DNA of 64,000 nt. It comes from Methylotenera_A sp049687015 (GTDB lineage: Bacteria > Pseudomonadota > Gammaproteobacteria > Burkholderiales > Methylophilaceae). Both the position numbers and the translations under genes were made by a program. Under the pieces are notes generated by a model. The model saw only the letters and a program-made list of their open reading frames with translations, did not search any database and was not told the origin of the DNA. The stretch covers positions 77,292 to 141,291 of the forward strand of contig JBAVIP010000050.1 of the NCBI GenBank assembly GCA_049687015.1, written 5' to 3'. Of the stretch, positions 1 to 8,172 are shown in pieces (positions within the stretch are counted from its first letter, which is position 1; the number at the start of each line of letters is the position of its first letter).

Positions 1-236
1 AGTCAACCATTATCAAGGGGGGAGTCGCGAAGATCGCAGACTACATGATTCAGTTGAGCATCGTGACCGAATCACTGGCTGTGGGGGGGTATACCTCGCT
101 TGAGGGTATGAAAAATTCCATTAACGCTATTTTGGAAAATATCAGTGATGAATTAAAGCTGATGAGATCCTACGAAGAGGATAAATTCAAAGCACAGGTG
201 CTCAACTCTATCCCGGCGGTAGGTAAAAATGGATAA
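1..236 (+). CDS. C-terminal part of an unrecognised protein (5' truncated by window edge)
   Basis: An open frame runs in from the left edge (codons in phase with position 3) to a TAA at 234-236, so about 78 C-terminal residues are visible. An ATG at 45 lies inside the frame, but coding continues upstream of it without a stop, so it is probably not the true start. The visible part is hydrophilic and apparently helical, with no signal, membrane segment or motif that I recognise. No function is proposed. Nothing coding follows for almost 300 bases. Confidence 0.5.
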   Translation, partial: STIIKGGVAKIADYMIQLSIVTESLAVGGYTSLEGMKNSINAILENISDELKLMRSYEEDKFKAQVLNSIPAVGKNG

Positions 237-523
237 CGAGTTTTCGAGAGAAGGATTATAAGAGTATGGTCCCGAATGCCTAATATTTGTCAACTCGGAC
301 TAACTACGCTGTACTTTGTTTTCAGCCGGTTATGCGCTTCATCGGGCGTTCGTTTTCTTCGACCCTGAATATCTCTTACGGGTCGAAAGTTCTACTTCAT
401 AAATGTTCTGCTGGCAGCAAGTTGAATCTCGGGGTTAATTTGCTTATTTAATCATATAATCGGGATTTGCTTGGCAATGCCAAAAATTTAAAATCAATCA
501 CAAAATACAGATACCCATAAAAA
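237..523. other. Intergenic stretch without a recognisable gene
   Basis: No convincing coding frame is seen. The one structure noted is an inverted repeat with 8-bp arms (TTCGACCC at 358-365, GGGTCGAA at 380-387) and a 14-base loop. It is not followed by a T-run on either strand, so it is a weak terminator candidate at best. Confidence 0.5.
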
Positions 524-1090
524 CTAACCCCTTGGCAACAACAAATCTTCCAGAAAAAATGCCGACAAAGAAGATCTCCCCGAAATGCCTGCTTTACGAT
601 AAATCGCTCTGGCTTGCTCCCTTACCGTGCGCTCACTGGCGATGCGGATATTAGCAATTTCCTGATGACTAAAGCCTTTGAGCAGCAGCAAGCCGACTTC
701 GGCTTCTGCGTTGCCCAGCCCCCAGCGCATAAATTGTTTTTGAATTTCAACGCCCAGCCCAGCAATTAAGTCACGACTCTCGTTCCGCCAGCGCTGCGCC
801 TCCTGGTGTGCCTCAGTGAGGTTTGTTTGCAATATACGTAAAGTAGTTTGTGTAGATTGATAATATTTATGCCAAAAAATACCTAAACCAATAACTGCAA
901 TCATTAATACCATCAGTTCTACAACGAGATGACTCCACTCAATGCCGTCGCCATAATCGCTCAATATATCCAGTGCGATGAGCGTAAAAATCACACCATA
1001 CAGAATCATGGCGATTTTAATAAGTCGTTGGTTATCCAACTCCTCCAAAAAAACTAAGTCTTTTGACATATCAATAAACTCCAAACTCAA
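524..1090 (-). CDS. Membrane-anchored LuxR-type DNA-binding regulator
   Basis: The 188-residue protein has two hydrophobic segments at about residues 23-42 and 54-74, then a charged, probably coiled-coil stretch (78-112), then a C-terminal LuxR/GerE-type helix-turn-helix (about 122-183) with the family pattern 'GFSHQEIAN' followed by 'SERTVREQ'. There is no receiver or autoinducer-binding domain, so the sensor is presumably the short membrane region. The gene diverges from a cytochrome b561 gene across a 125-bp gap that holds three CGTCA motifs, so control of that neighbour or of itself is plausible. Regulator identity is well supported; signal and targets are unknown. Confidence 0.8.
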   Translation of the reverse strand: MSLEFIDMSKDLVFLEELDNQRLIKIAMILYGVIFTLIALDILSDYGDGIEWSHLVVELMVLMIAVIGLGIFWHKYYQSTQTTLRILQTNLTEAHQEAQRWRNESRDLIAGLGVEIQKQFMRWGLGNAEAEVGLLLLKGFSHQEIANIRIASERTVREQARAIYRKAGISGRSSLSAFFLEDLLLPRG

Positions 1091-1102
1091 TCTATATCAA
1101 CG

Positions 1103-1153
1103 CGTCAAATGACGTATTGCTACATTATCAAACTAAGCAGATGATATACGTCA
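1103..1153. promoter_or_regulatory. CGTCA inverted and direct repeats between the LuxR-type regulator and cytochrome b561
   Basis: CGTCA-AA-TGACG forms a perfect inverted repeat at 1103-1114, and a third CGTCA copy lies at 1149-1153 within TACGTCA. The copies sit in the divergent promoter region, the expected place for a regulator's operator. Assignment to the LuxR-type protein is inference. Confidence 0.4.
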
Positions 1154-1215
1154 ATTCGCTTAAATTTGTAATCAGTTAAAGTAATCCGATCGAAATATTA
1201 ACAAAGGATATAAAA

Positions 1216-1896
1216 ATGAACACTTCAGCAAAAGTTGTCAAGGTATGGGACCCATTGGTTCGCATCGGGCATTGGACGTTAGTCGTTGCTTTTTTTACGG
1301 CTTACTTTACCGAGGAAGACTTTCTCACCCAGCACGTGTGGGCGGGTTATATCGTAGGTGCCATCGTTATATTTAGAATTGTTTGGGGATTTATCGGCAG
1401 CAAACACGCCAGATTCAGCGATTTTATTTATTCGCCAGCAGCAGTATTTGGTTACTTAAAAGGGCTTATCAGCCGCAAACCGCAACATTATTTGGGCCAT
1501 AACCCAGCAGGTGGCGCCATGGTGTTTGCACTTTTGTTAGGACTTTCTGCCATAGTGTATACCGGCGTTGCTCTGTATGCAGTAGAAGAAAATGCCGGGC
1601 CACTTGCAGGGATTATTGCAAGCAATGATAAGACCATGCCTACAGCAACGATTATTACAGCCGCCAACGCAGATGAGGATGCCGATGAGGACATGAGCAA
1701 AAACAAGCAGGAGAAATCCATGGGAAACAAAGAAGCTGAAAAATTTTGGGAAGAGCTACATGAATTTTTTGTTAACTTTACTCTGCTGTTAGTCGTGCTG
1801 CATATTGGTGGCGTATTGCTTTCTAGCTATATCGACAAAGAAAATCTTATCAAAGCCATGGTGACGGGGCGCAAAGAAATTCCAAAAGACAAATAA
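1216..1896 (+). CDS. Cytochrome b561-family di-haem membrane protein
   Basis: This 226-residue integral membrane protein belongs to the bacterial cytochrome b561 / Ni-Fe hydrogenase b-type cytochrome family, which passes electrons between the quinone pool and a partner redox protein. Visible are the N-terminal 'WDPLVRIGHW' signature, four hydrophobic segments (about 17-32, 42-60, 100-122, 186-206) and histidines H19, H40, H182 and H196 in helices, the likely haem ligands. Between helices 3 and 4 is an unusual acidic/lysine-rich insertion (about 150-175). A Shine-Dalgarno (AAAGGA) lies just before the ATG. No partner cytochrome c is adjacent, so the electron partner is unknown. Confidence 0.85.
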   Translation: MNTSAKVVKVWDPLVRIGHWTLVVAFFTAYFTEEDFLTQHVWAGYIVGAIVIFRIVWGFIGSKHARFSDFIYSPAAVFGYLKGLISRKPQHYLGHNPAGGAMVFALLLGLSAIVYTGVALYAVEENAGPLAGIIASNDKTMPTATIITAANADEDADEDMSKNKQEKSMGNKEAEKFWEELHEFFVNFTLLLVVLHIGGVLLSSYIDKENLIKAMVTGRKEIPKDK

Positions 1897-1955
1897 CATA
1901 AAACATAAATAATGAAATATTGCTTGCAGTTATAATGGCAGCATATTTTAACAAC

Positions 1956-1991
1956 GCGCGCCCAGTGACCTAATCTAGCCACTGGGCGCGC
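1956..1991. other. Perfect 12-bp stem hairpin upstream of the VIT-family gene
   Basis: GCGCGCCCAGTG (1956-1967) pairs perfectly with CACTGGGCGCGC (1980-1991) around a 12-base loop. No T-tract follows on the plus strand, so it is not a classical terminator for the cytochrome gene. It ends 19 bases before the TTG start of the next gene and just before that gene's ribosome-binding site, so a post-transcriptional or operator role is possible. Confidence 0.6.
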
Positions 1992-2010
1992 TAAATCAGG
2001 GGTATTCATC

Positions 2011-2703
2011 TTGAGGCATTCTGAATTTCATCGCTCACATCGCATAGGCTGGCTGCGCGCGGCCGTGCTAGGCGCTAATGATGGTATTGTGTCCACCGCA
2101 AGCTTAATCATTGGTGTAGCTTCAGCACACGCCTCGCATGAGGCCATTTTGCTTACTGGTGTTGCAGGTTTGGTTTCTGGCGCCATGTCCATGGCAGCAG
2201 GTGAATATGTGTCAGTCAGTTCACAATCCGATACTGAAAATGCCGATTTAGCCCGTGAGCGCCATGAGCTTGCCACTGAACCAGAAAGCGAACTCAAAGA
2301 GCTCACAGGGATCTATATTGGCCGCGGGCTTACTCCAGACCTGGCGCACCAAGTCGCCGTTCAACTGACTGATCATGATGCTTTTAGAGCGCATGCGCGG
2401 GACGAGCTGGGCATTAGCGAAACAATGAGTGCTCGCCCAGTCCAGGCAGCGATTGCATCCGCCGCTACATTTGCAGTTGGCGCGCTGTTACCGCTATTAG
2501 TGGCTCTAGCAGTTCCTACAACCCATTTAATCATGTATGTTGCAGCAATGTCACTCGCTTTTTTAGCGGCGCTCGGTGGGCTGGCTGCAAAGGCTGGCGG
2601 TGCAAGCATGTGGAAAGGATCAGCTCGTGTGGCATTTTGGGGCGTGCTTGCCATGGCAGCTACTGCTGGGGTCGGCAGCCTCTTCGGGGTTGCGGTAGCG
2701 TAA
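2011..2703 (+). CDS. VIT1/CCC1-family iron/manganese transporter
   Basis: The 230-residue membrane protein matches the vacuolar-iron-transporter (VIT1/CCC1) family, which moves Fe2+ or Mn2+ across membranes. The N-terminal 'LGANDGIVST' and 'GAMSMAAGEYVSVSSQ' motifs are characteristic. An acidic cytosolic segment (about 75-140) connects the first two helices to three C-terminal hydrophobic helices. The start is TTG at 2011, preceded by CAGGGG at 1997-2002; no ATG fits the conserved N-terminus. It is probably a single-gene unit, with a bidirectional terminator just downstream. Metal specificity cannot be read from the sequence. Confidence 0.9.
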   Translation: MRHSEFHRSHRIGWLRAAVLGANDGIVSTASLIIGVASAHASHEAILLTGVAGLVSGAMSMAAGEYVSVSSQSDTENADLARERHELATEPESELKELTGIYIGRGLTPDLAHQVAVQLTDHDAFRAHARDELGISETMSARPVQAAIASAATFAVGALLPLLVALAVPTTHLIMYVAAMSLAFLAALGGLAAKAGGASMWKGSARVAFWGVLAMAATAGVGSLFGVAVA

Positions 2704-2732
2704 CCCAGAAGAGGTTGGCTCTCTTCAAAGAA

Positions 2733-2758
2733 AAAAGGCGCAATTAATTGCGCCTTTT
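2733..2758. terminator. Bidirectional intrinsic terminator between the VIT gene and ppa
   Basis: A perfect 26-bp palindrome has an A-run on the left, a GGCGC core and a T-run on the right, so it can terminate both converging transcripts. Confidence 0.85.
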
Positions 2759-2777
2759 AAAACAAGCACTGAAAAAA

Positions 2778-3326
2778 TTAAAAAGCTGGTTTTACTTTTG
2801 CGTTATTGTAATTCTCGACACCTGAAAGGATTTCTTTCTTCGCGTCATCAATGTCGCCCCATCCATTAATTTTTACCCACTTGCCTTTGTCCAAATCTTT
2901 GTAATGCTCAAAAAAGTGCGCAATCATATCCAAACGCCATGCAGAAATGTCTCTATGGCAGTGAAGATGCCCATATAAGCCGCATACCTTATCGACCGGC
3001 ACGGCTAGCACCTTTGCATCGAGGCCTGATTCGTCTTCCATTAACAACACGCCCAGTGGGCGGCAGCGAACTACTACGCCTGGAATTAACGGAACCGGTG
3101 TAATCACCAGCACATCAACCGGGTCGCCGTCATCTGCCAGTGTATGTGGCACATAACCATAGTTAGTGGGGTATTGCATCGCAGTTCCCATAAAGCGATC
3201 AACAAAAATCGCGCCGCTTTCTTTATCGACTTCATATTTTACAGGGTCGCCCTGCATCGGGATCTCGATAATCACATTAAAATCATTGGGAACGTCTTTT
3301 CCGGTTGAGACTTGATTTAGTGACAT
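2778..3326 (-). CDS. ppa: Inorganic pyrophosphatase
   Basis: A family I soluble inorganic pyrophosphatase of 182 residues, the usual bacterial length; it hydrolyses pyrophosphate to phosphate in the cytoplasm and pulls biosynthetic reactions forward. The metal-binding signature 'DDGDPVDVLV' lies at about residues 65-74, and the 'NYGYVPHT' segment precedes it. It converges on the VIT-family gene and shares the terminator at 2733-2758. Confidence 0.96.
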   Translation of the reverse strand: MSLNQVSTGKDVPNDFNVIIEIPMQGDPVKYEVDKESGAIFVDRFMGTAMQYPTNYGYVPHTLADDGDPVDVLVITPVPLIPGVVVRCRPLGVLLMEDESGLDAKVLAVPVDKVCGLYGHLHCHRDISAWRLDMIAHFFEHYKDLDKGKWVKINGWGDIDDAKKEILSGVENYNNAKVKPAF

Positions 3327-3416
3327 GCTGAATAAAACCTATTAATTAGAATAAATTATATTATAAATGAAAATTGTTCCTGCATTATTGCAGATGATTG
3401 AAATTAGGTTAGTGTA

Positions 3417-4043
3417 TTAGCGAATTTTCAGATTTTTCCAAACTTTGCTGACTAAAAATACGACAATCACAATCGCCAAACCAAGCACAGTCACTGTTCC
3501 AAGATGCTTCTGGATAATTGGAATATTACCGAAGAAATAACCTGCCAGTACACAGGCGAACACCCAAACCATGGCGCCTATGGAAACTGAGCGAGCGAAT
3601 TTAACCGACCGCATTTGGGTAACTCCGGCAAGAAAAGGTGCCAGCGTGCGTATCACGGGCAAAAATGGAGAGAATAAAAATCCTATCTCGCCATATTTTT
3701 CGTAAAAAAGCTGTGTCTTGTCTAAGGCCTCTTGTTTAGGCCATTTTAAAACCTCTACAAAAAACTTTTTACCTACCACCTTGCCCAGCCAATAACTAAG
3801 CAAACTGCCCAGTATCGCGGCGATAATAAGACTCGGTAGCAGCAACTTTATGTTAAGTTCACCCACTGCGCAAAATGCGCCACATACAAATAAGAATGGA
3901 TTACCTGGCAGAAAAAATAGAGGGATAACTCCGATTTCCAGAAAAACTACCAGAAATAGAACCAAATACACAAGGTTTGCATGCATGGCAATCAGCGTGT
4001 GCAACTGCTGATCAAAGTTTAAAACCATTTGCCAAATATGCAT
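3417..4043 (-). CDS. DedA-family membrane protein
   Basis: This 208-residue polytopic protein of the DedA/SNARE-associated (VTT domain) family contains the typical 'FLPGNPFLFVCGAF' segment near the N-terminus and a 'FSPFLPVIRTLAPFLAG' segment around residues 125-140, then C-terminal hydrophobic helices. Family members act in lipid-carrier recycling and membrane homeostasis; several were shown to be undecaprenyl-phosphate or phospholipid flippases, but the substrate here is unknown. Its start overlaps the stop of the upstream YkvA gene by one base, implying translational coupling. Confidence 0.88.
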   Translation of the reverse strand: MHIWQMVLNFDQQLHTLIAMHANLVYLVLFLVVFLEIGVIPLFFLPGNPFLFVCGAFCAVGELNIKLLLPSLIIAAILGSLLSYWLGKVVGKKFFVEVLKWPKQEALDKTQLFYEKYGEIGFLFSPFLPVIRTLAPFLAGVTQMRSVKFARSVSIGAMVWVFACVLAGYFFGNIPIIQKHLGTVTVLGLAIVIVVFLVSKVWKNLKIR

Positions 4044-4315
4044 TATGTACTCTCTTTTTTACATGCGGCAATGACGTCCGCCGGCGTTAATTTCAAGGCA
4101 AAATATATCAACAGGGGAATAACAATGACATCATCCAGTTGGCCGATAACCGGCAAGAAATCTGGAATTAAATCAAATGGCATCAGTAAGTAACTTACTG
4201 CCAGCCATAGTAACATTTTTGCCAGAACCGGCGTTCGCGGGTGTTTTTGCAGGCGTCGATAAAAATCAAACTCTGCTTTTAGTCTTGCCGCAATTTCTTT
4301 GAGCTTTTCTCGCAC
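4043..4315 (-). CDS. YkvA-family (DUF1232) small membrane protein
   Basis: A 90-residue protein carrying the DUF1232 core 'YLLMPFDLIPDFLPVIGQLDD' region at about residues 42-62, with flanking hydrophobic helices and a charged amphipathic N-terminus. The function of the family is not established. It is sandwiched between purC (5 bases upstream) and the DedA gene (one-base overlap), so all three are probably co-transcribed. Confidence 0.85.
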   Translation of the reverse strand: MREKLKEIAARLKAEFDFYRRLQKHPRTPVLAKMLLWLAVSYLLMPFDLIPDFLPVIGQLDDVIVIPLLIYFALKLTPADVIAACKKEST

Positions 4316-4320
4316 GTCAA

Positions 4321-5232
4321 TTAAGCTTGCAGCTTTTGGCCAGTCAATTTCTCAAAGGCTTCCAGATACTTTTCCGAGGTACGTTTCGCAACATCATCGG
4401 GCAAAGCTGGCGCGGGCGGTGTTTTGTTCCATGCTATAGATTCCAGCCAATCGCGCACATATTGTTTATCATAGCTGGGCGGGTTGCTACCTACTTTATA
4501 ACTCTCGAGCGGCCAGAAACGTGAAGAATCCGGCGTGAGCACCTCGTCCATCACATGCAGCACCCCATTATTATCCAAGCCAAATTCAAACTTGGTATCC
4601 GCAATGATAATGCCCTTAGAAAGCGCGTATTCGGCAGCCTCGGTATAAAGTTGGATAGCCACTTTTGCCACTTGTTCAGCCATGTCTTTGCCTATTAAAT
4701 CCGCACATTGCTGCAAACTGATATTTTCGTCATGCTCACCCACAGCGGCTTTACTGGATGGCGCAAATATGGGCTGTGGCAACTTCGAAGCCTCTTGCAA
4801 GCCGCTTGGTAGTTGGATTCCACAAACTGTGCCTTTTTGCCTATATTCTTTCCAGCCGCTACCCACCAAATAACCACGCACAATCGCCTCAATCGGCAAG
4901 GGTTTAAGTTTTTTAACCACCACTGCACGGCTTAAATTTCCAGCACCTAGTTGGGCTTTTTCTGCTGGATCACTCACCACCGAATCCGGGTCGATGCCAG
5001 TTAAGTGGTTCGGCACGACGTGCTTGAGCTTTTCAAACCAGAAATTGGCCATTTGTGTGAGCATTGCGCCTTTATTGGCGATGCCTGTAGGTAAAATTAC
5101 GTCAAACGCAGAAAGTCTGTCCGTACTCACCAATAGCATTGTTTTATCGTCAATATCGTAAATATCACGCACTTTGCCTTGATGAATCAGCTTCAGGCTT
5201 TTGATAGTAGTTTTTAACAATGGTATGCTCAT
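4321..5232 (-). CDS. purC: Phosphoribosylaminoimidazole-succinocarboxamide synthase (SAICAR synthetase)
   Basis: PurC ligates aspartate to CAIR using ATP in purine biosynthesis. At 303 residues it is the longer form, compared with about 240 in E. coli PurC. Motifs: 'HQGKVRDIYD' (about 17-26), 'STDRLSAFDV' (36-45), 'PIEAIVRGYLVGSGWKEY' (about 113-130) and 'VMDEVLTPDSSRFW'. It follows the glycolytic genes on the same strand, a common betaproteobacterial order; fructose-bisphosphate aldolase, often found between pyk and purC, is absent here. Confidence 0.96.
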   Translation of the reverse strand: MSIPLLKTTIKSLKLIHQGKVRDIYDIDDKTMLLVSTDRLSAFDVILPTGIANKGAMLTQMANFWFEKLKHVVPNHLTGIDPDSVVSDPAEKAQLGAGNLSRAVVVKKLKPLPIEAIVRGYLVGSGWKEYRQKGTVCGIQLPSGLQEASKLPQPIFAPSSKAAVGEHDENISLQQCADLIGKDMAEQVAKVAIQLYTEAAEYALSKGIIIADTKFEFGLDNNGVLHVMDEVLTPDSSRFWPLESYKVGSNPPSYDKQYVRDWLESIAWNKTPPAPALPDDVAKRTSEKYLEAFEKLTGQKLQA

Positions 5233-5305
5233 GGAATTGCTTTAATGTGATAAGTCGAACGCCATTATAAATTGTGCATGGGCTTCATGCTAATTTCCAT
5301 TACGT

Positions 5306-6745
5306 TTATTCATTTGGCAGATGGTCGCCAATCTTAATGATTTTAAGCGTATTTGTTCCGCCGGGGCTCCCGATAGGCTCACCGAAAGTAAGCATGACCA
5401 AATCTCCCAAACTTACCACTTTCTGCTGCAATAACACCTGCTCCATTTCATGCAGTATTTCATCTCTATTTTTATTTTCCTGTAAAATTGGATAAGGGTA
5501 AACACCACGATGTAGCGTCAATTTTCTGCGTGCTATTTTTTCAGGTGACAATGCATAAATAGGCACTTCTGCATCAGCACGCGATAACCACTGTGCGGCA
5601 TTGCCAGATTGAGTTAACGCAGCAATCGCCTTTACTTTCAGGTGTTGCGCGGTATAAATCGCCGCCGCCGCTATAGCTTCATCCGTTTGTTTTAATTGGT
5701 GGGTACGCCGTTCAATATGTTGCAAACTTTCGTACTCTTTTTCCGCCTCCATACATACACGATGCACTGCTTGCACCGTTTCTAATGGATACTGACCGCT
5801 TGCAGTTTCGGCTGACAGCATCACCGCATCCGTTCCATCCAGCACTGCATTAGCCACATCAGAAACTTCTGCACGTGTTGGAATTGGGCTGCTAATCATT
5901 GATTCCATCATTTGCGTGGCGGTAATCACCAATTTATTCTGTGCCCGCGCCATACGTATCATACGTTTCTGCAGGCCAGGCACAGCCGCATCACCCACTT
6001 CAACCCCCAAGTCACCTCGCGCCACCATAATGGCGTCGGAGGCCTCAATAATGTCTTCCAGGTGATCAATCGCTTCGGCGCGCTCGATTTTGGCAATGAT
6101 GCTTGCTGTTCCGCCCGCTTTCCGCACCAAGGTACGCGCAAGCTCTACATCTAATGCCGATTTAGGAAATGAAATCGCAATATAGTCCGCTTCAAGTGCA
6201 ACAGCGGTTTTAATATCTGCGCGGTCCTTTTTTGTAAGCGCATCTGCCGCCAGGCCGCCACCCTGCAAGTTGATGCCTTTGTTGTTGGACAAAATGCCGC
6301 CTGTAAGCACGACACAGTGAATTTGATTGCCTTTAATACGGTCTATTGACATAGTGATGCGGCCATCATCCAGCAACAACATGTTTCCAACGCTGACTTC
6401 CTGCGGCAGATTTTTATAATCAAGACCCACTTTAAATTGGTCGCCAATTTCGCAATCCGCATCCAACACAAACAAATCGCCCATTTTGAGGGTGATTTTA
6501 CCTTGCTCAAACTTGCCGATACGAATTTTTGGCCCTTGCAAGTCACACAGGACGCCAATTGGGCGATTCAGTTTTGTAGCGATCTGCCGCACAATTTCTG
6601 CGCGTTTGATATGGTCTTCCGCTGTTCCATGCGAAAAGTTTAACCGTACAACATTCACGCCCGCTGTAATCAGCCGCGCAATCATCTCTTCACTGCTTGA
6701 TGCCGGACCTAGTGTTGCTACAATTTTTGTTTTTCGTAATATCAA
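5306..6745 (-). CDS. pyk: Pyruvate kinase
   Basis: A 479-residue pyruvate kinase catalysing phosphoenolpyruvate + ADP to pyruvate + ATP. Visible are the N-terminal 'TLGPASSSEEMI' and 'NVVRLNFSHG' motifs, the active-site signature 'IIAKIERAEAIDHLEDII' with the catalytic lysine, 'ARGDLGVEV', 'ATQMMESM', and a C-terminal allosteric domain. The RuMP-type assignment of this organism would make this the outlet of C3 units to pyruvate, but that is inference. It is separated from pgk by a strong hairpin, so it may have its own promoter or depend on read-through. Confidence 0.96.
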   Translation of the reverse strand: MILRKTKIVATLGPASSSEEMIARLITAGVNVVRLNFSHGTAEDHIKRAEIVRQIATKLNRPIGVLCDLQGPKIRIGKFEQGKITLKMGDLFVLDADCEIGDQFKVGLDYKNLPQEVSVGNMLLLDDGRITMSIDRIKGNQIHCVVLTGGILSNNKGINLQGGGLAADALTKKDRADIKTAVALEADYIAISFPKSALDVELARTLVRKAGGTASIIAKIERAEAIDHLEDIIEASDAIMVARGDLGVEVGDAAVPGLQKRMIRMARAQNKLVITATQMMESMISSPIPTRAEVSDVANAVLDGTDAVMLSAETASGQYPLETVQAVHRVCMEAEKEYESLQHIERRTHQLKQTDEAIAAAAIYTAQHLKVKAIAALTQSGNAAQWLSRADAEVPIYALSPEKIARRKLTLHRGVYPYPILQENKNRDEILHEMEQVLLQQKVVSLGDLVMLTFGEPIGSPGGTNTLKIIKIGDHLPNE

Positions 6746-6776
6746 TCTTTTACCTTTAATTTTCTAAATATTGAAA

Positions 6777-6807
6777 TAAGAATAGGGGCTTATCGCCCCT
6801 ATTCTTA
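6777..6807 (-). terminator. Intrinsic terminator after pgk
   Basis: A perfect 13-bp stem (6777-6789 with 6795-6807, GGGGC core) with a 5-base loop lies 22 bases past the pgk stop. On the minus strand the stem is followed by a T-rich stretch (TTTCAATATTT). Confidence 0.75.
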
Positions 6808-6828
6808 ATTTTCTGTAACTTTGGGGGA

Positions 6829-8013
6829 CTAACTATTCGCGCGTTGCTCCAGAATTTCAACCGCAGGCAGAACCTTGCCTTCTAGAAACTCCAAGAATGC
6901 GCCGCCTGCTGTCGAAATATAGCTTACCTTATCGTAAATACCGTATTTCTGTATGGCCGCGATTGTGTCACCACCGCCCGCAAGTGTAAATGCTTTTGTT
7001 TGAGCAATAGCATTGGCAATAGTTTTAGTACCTTCACCAAATTGGTCAAATTCAAACACACCTACTGGCCCATTCCATACCACTGTACCTGCATTTTTAA
7101 TAATCTCTACTAATTCGTTAGCAGATTTCGAGCCAATGTCAAAAATCATATCATCCGCCGTTACAGAAGCCACGTCTTTCTTTACTGCTGGCTCATTGGC
7201 ATCAAATTTCTTGCCACAGACGACATCCACGGCAATGGGCACGGCTGCACCACGCTGGCTCATTTTTTCCATCAGCGCTTTAGCAGTGGGCACCAAGTCA
7301 TGCTCACAAAGCGATTTACCAACCTCATGGCCTGCCGCCTTGAGGAAGGTGTTGGCGATACCACCACCTACCACCAGCTGATCAACTTTTTCTGACAGGC
7401 TTTCCAGCACTGTCAGCTTGGTTGAGACTTTACTGCCGCCCACGATCGCCACCATCGGGCGCGCGGGATTTAGTAAGGCTTTGGTTAGCGCATCCAGTTC
7501 CTCTGTAAGCAAAATACCGGCACATGCGGTAGGTGCAAATTTTGCAATGCCATGCGTGCTGGCCTCTGCACGATGTGCAGTACCGAACGCATCCATCACA
7601 AACACGTCACACAGCTTGGCATAAGCCTGTGCGGTTTCATCCTTGTTTTTTTTCTCGCCCACATTAAAACGGCAATTCTCCAAAAGCACCATTTCGCCAT
7701 TGGCTACTTCGAATCCACCGGACATCCAGTCCTTGATTAAACGTACAGGTTTGCCCAATTTGGCCGCAATCACGTCCGCTACCGGTTTTAATGAGTTCTC
7801 TTCTGAATAAACACCTTCTTCAGGACGTCCCAGATGTGATGTCACCATCACCTTTGCGCCTTGTTTCAATGCGTACTCAATCGTCGGCATAGAAGCCGTG
7901 ATACGCGCATCCGATGTCACTTTGCCATCCGCCACAGGCACGTTTAAATCGGCGCGAATAAAGACGCGCTTGCCTGCCAAATCCAAATCGGTCATTTTGA
8001 TAAATTGCATCAT
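6829..8013 (-). CDS. pgk: Phosphoglycerate kinase
   Basis: A phosphoglycerate kinase (394 residues from the first ATG) interconverting 1,3-bisphosphoglycerate and 3-phosphoglycerate with ATP formation. Motifs: 'KRVFIRADLNVPV' near the N-terminus, 'VTSHLGRP', 'VWNGPVGVFE' and the nucleotide-binding 'GGGDTIAAI' near the C-terminus. Two ATGs are adjacent (8013 and 8010). The AGGGAG ribosome-binding site is better spaced for the second; a third in-frame ATG at 7995 begins the family-typical 'MTDLDLAGKRV'. It lies downstream of gap with a repeat element between them. Confidence 0.96.
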   Translation of the reverse strand: MMQFIKMTDLDLAGKRVFIRADLNVPVADGKVTSDARITASMPTIEYALKQGAKVMVTSHLGRPEEGVYSEENSLKPVADVIAAKLGKPVRLIKDWMSGGFEVANGEMVLLENCRFNVGEKKNKDETAQAYAKLCDVFVMDAFGTAHRAEASTHGIAKFAPTACAGILLTEELDALTKALLNPARPMVAIVGGSKVSTKLTVLESLSEKVDQLVVGGGIANTFLKAAGHEVGKSLCEHDLVPTAKALMEKMSQRGAAVPIAVDVVCGKKFDANEPAVKKDVASVTADDMIFDIGSKSANELVEIIKNAGTVVWNGPVGVFEFDQFGEGTKTIANAIAQTKAFTLAGGGDTIAAIQKYGIYDKVSYISTAGGAFLEFLEGKVLPAVEILEQRANS

Positions 8014-8060
8014 TTACTCCCTGAATAATTGTATTTACTAACCCATGCTTGCTCAAATAA

Positions 8061-8166
8061 TTGAGCGAGCGAGATGATATGCAAGGCGCACGGCGCGCAA
8101 GAAGCAGAATGTACACGCAGTACATGAGCATTCTGAGCACCGCGCAACACAGCAGATTACTCGCGC
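8061..8166. repeat. Long imperfect palindromic REP-like element between gap and pgk
   Basis: Almost the whole gap-pgk spacer is an imperfect palindrome. Outer arms GCGAG..TGATATGC (about 8067-8082) and GCAGATTACTCGC (8152-8164), inner GGCGC-rich arms, and a centre ATGTAC-ACGCA-GTACAT (8109-8125) can form one large hairpin. The sequence looks like the intergenic palindromic repeats seen in many betaproteobacterial genomes. Possibly it affects mRNA stability between two glycolytic genes. A distantly similar architecture is seen at 17690-17795. Confidence 0.55.
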
Positions 8167-8172
8167 AGCCGG

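Noticed and set aside
7877..8140. A minus-strand frame spanning the gap-pgk spacer
   Set aside because: It overlaps pgk out of frame and reads through the palindromic repeat.
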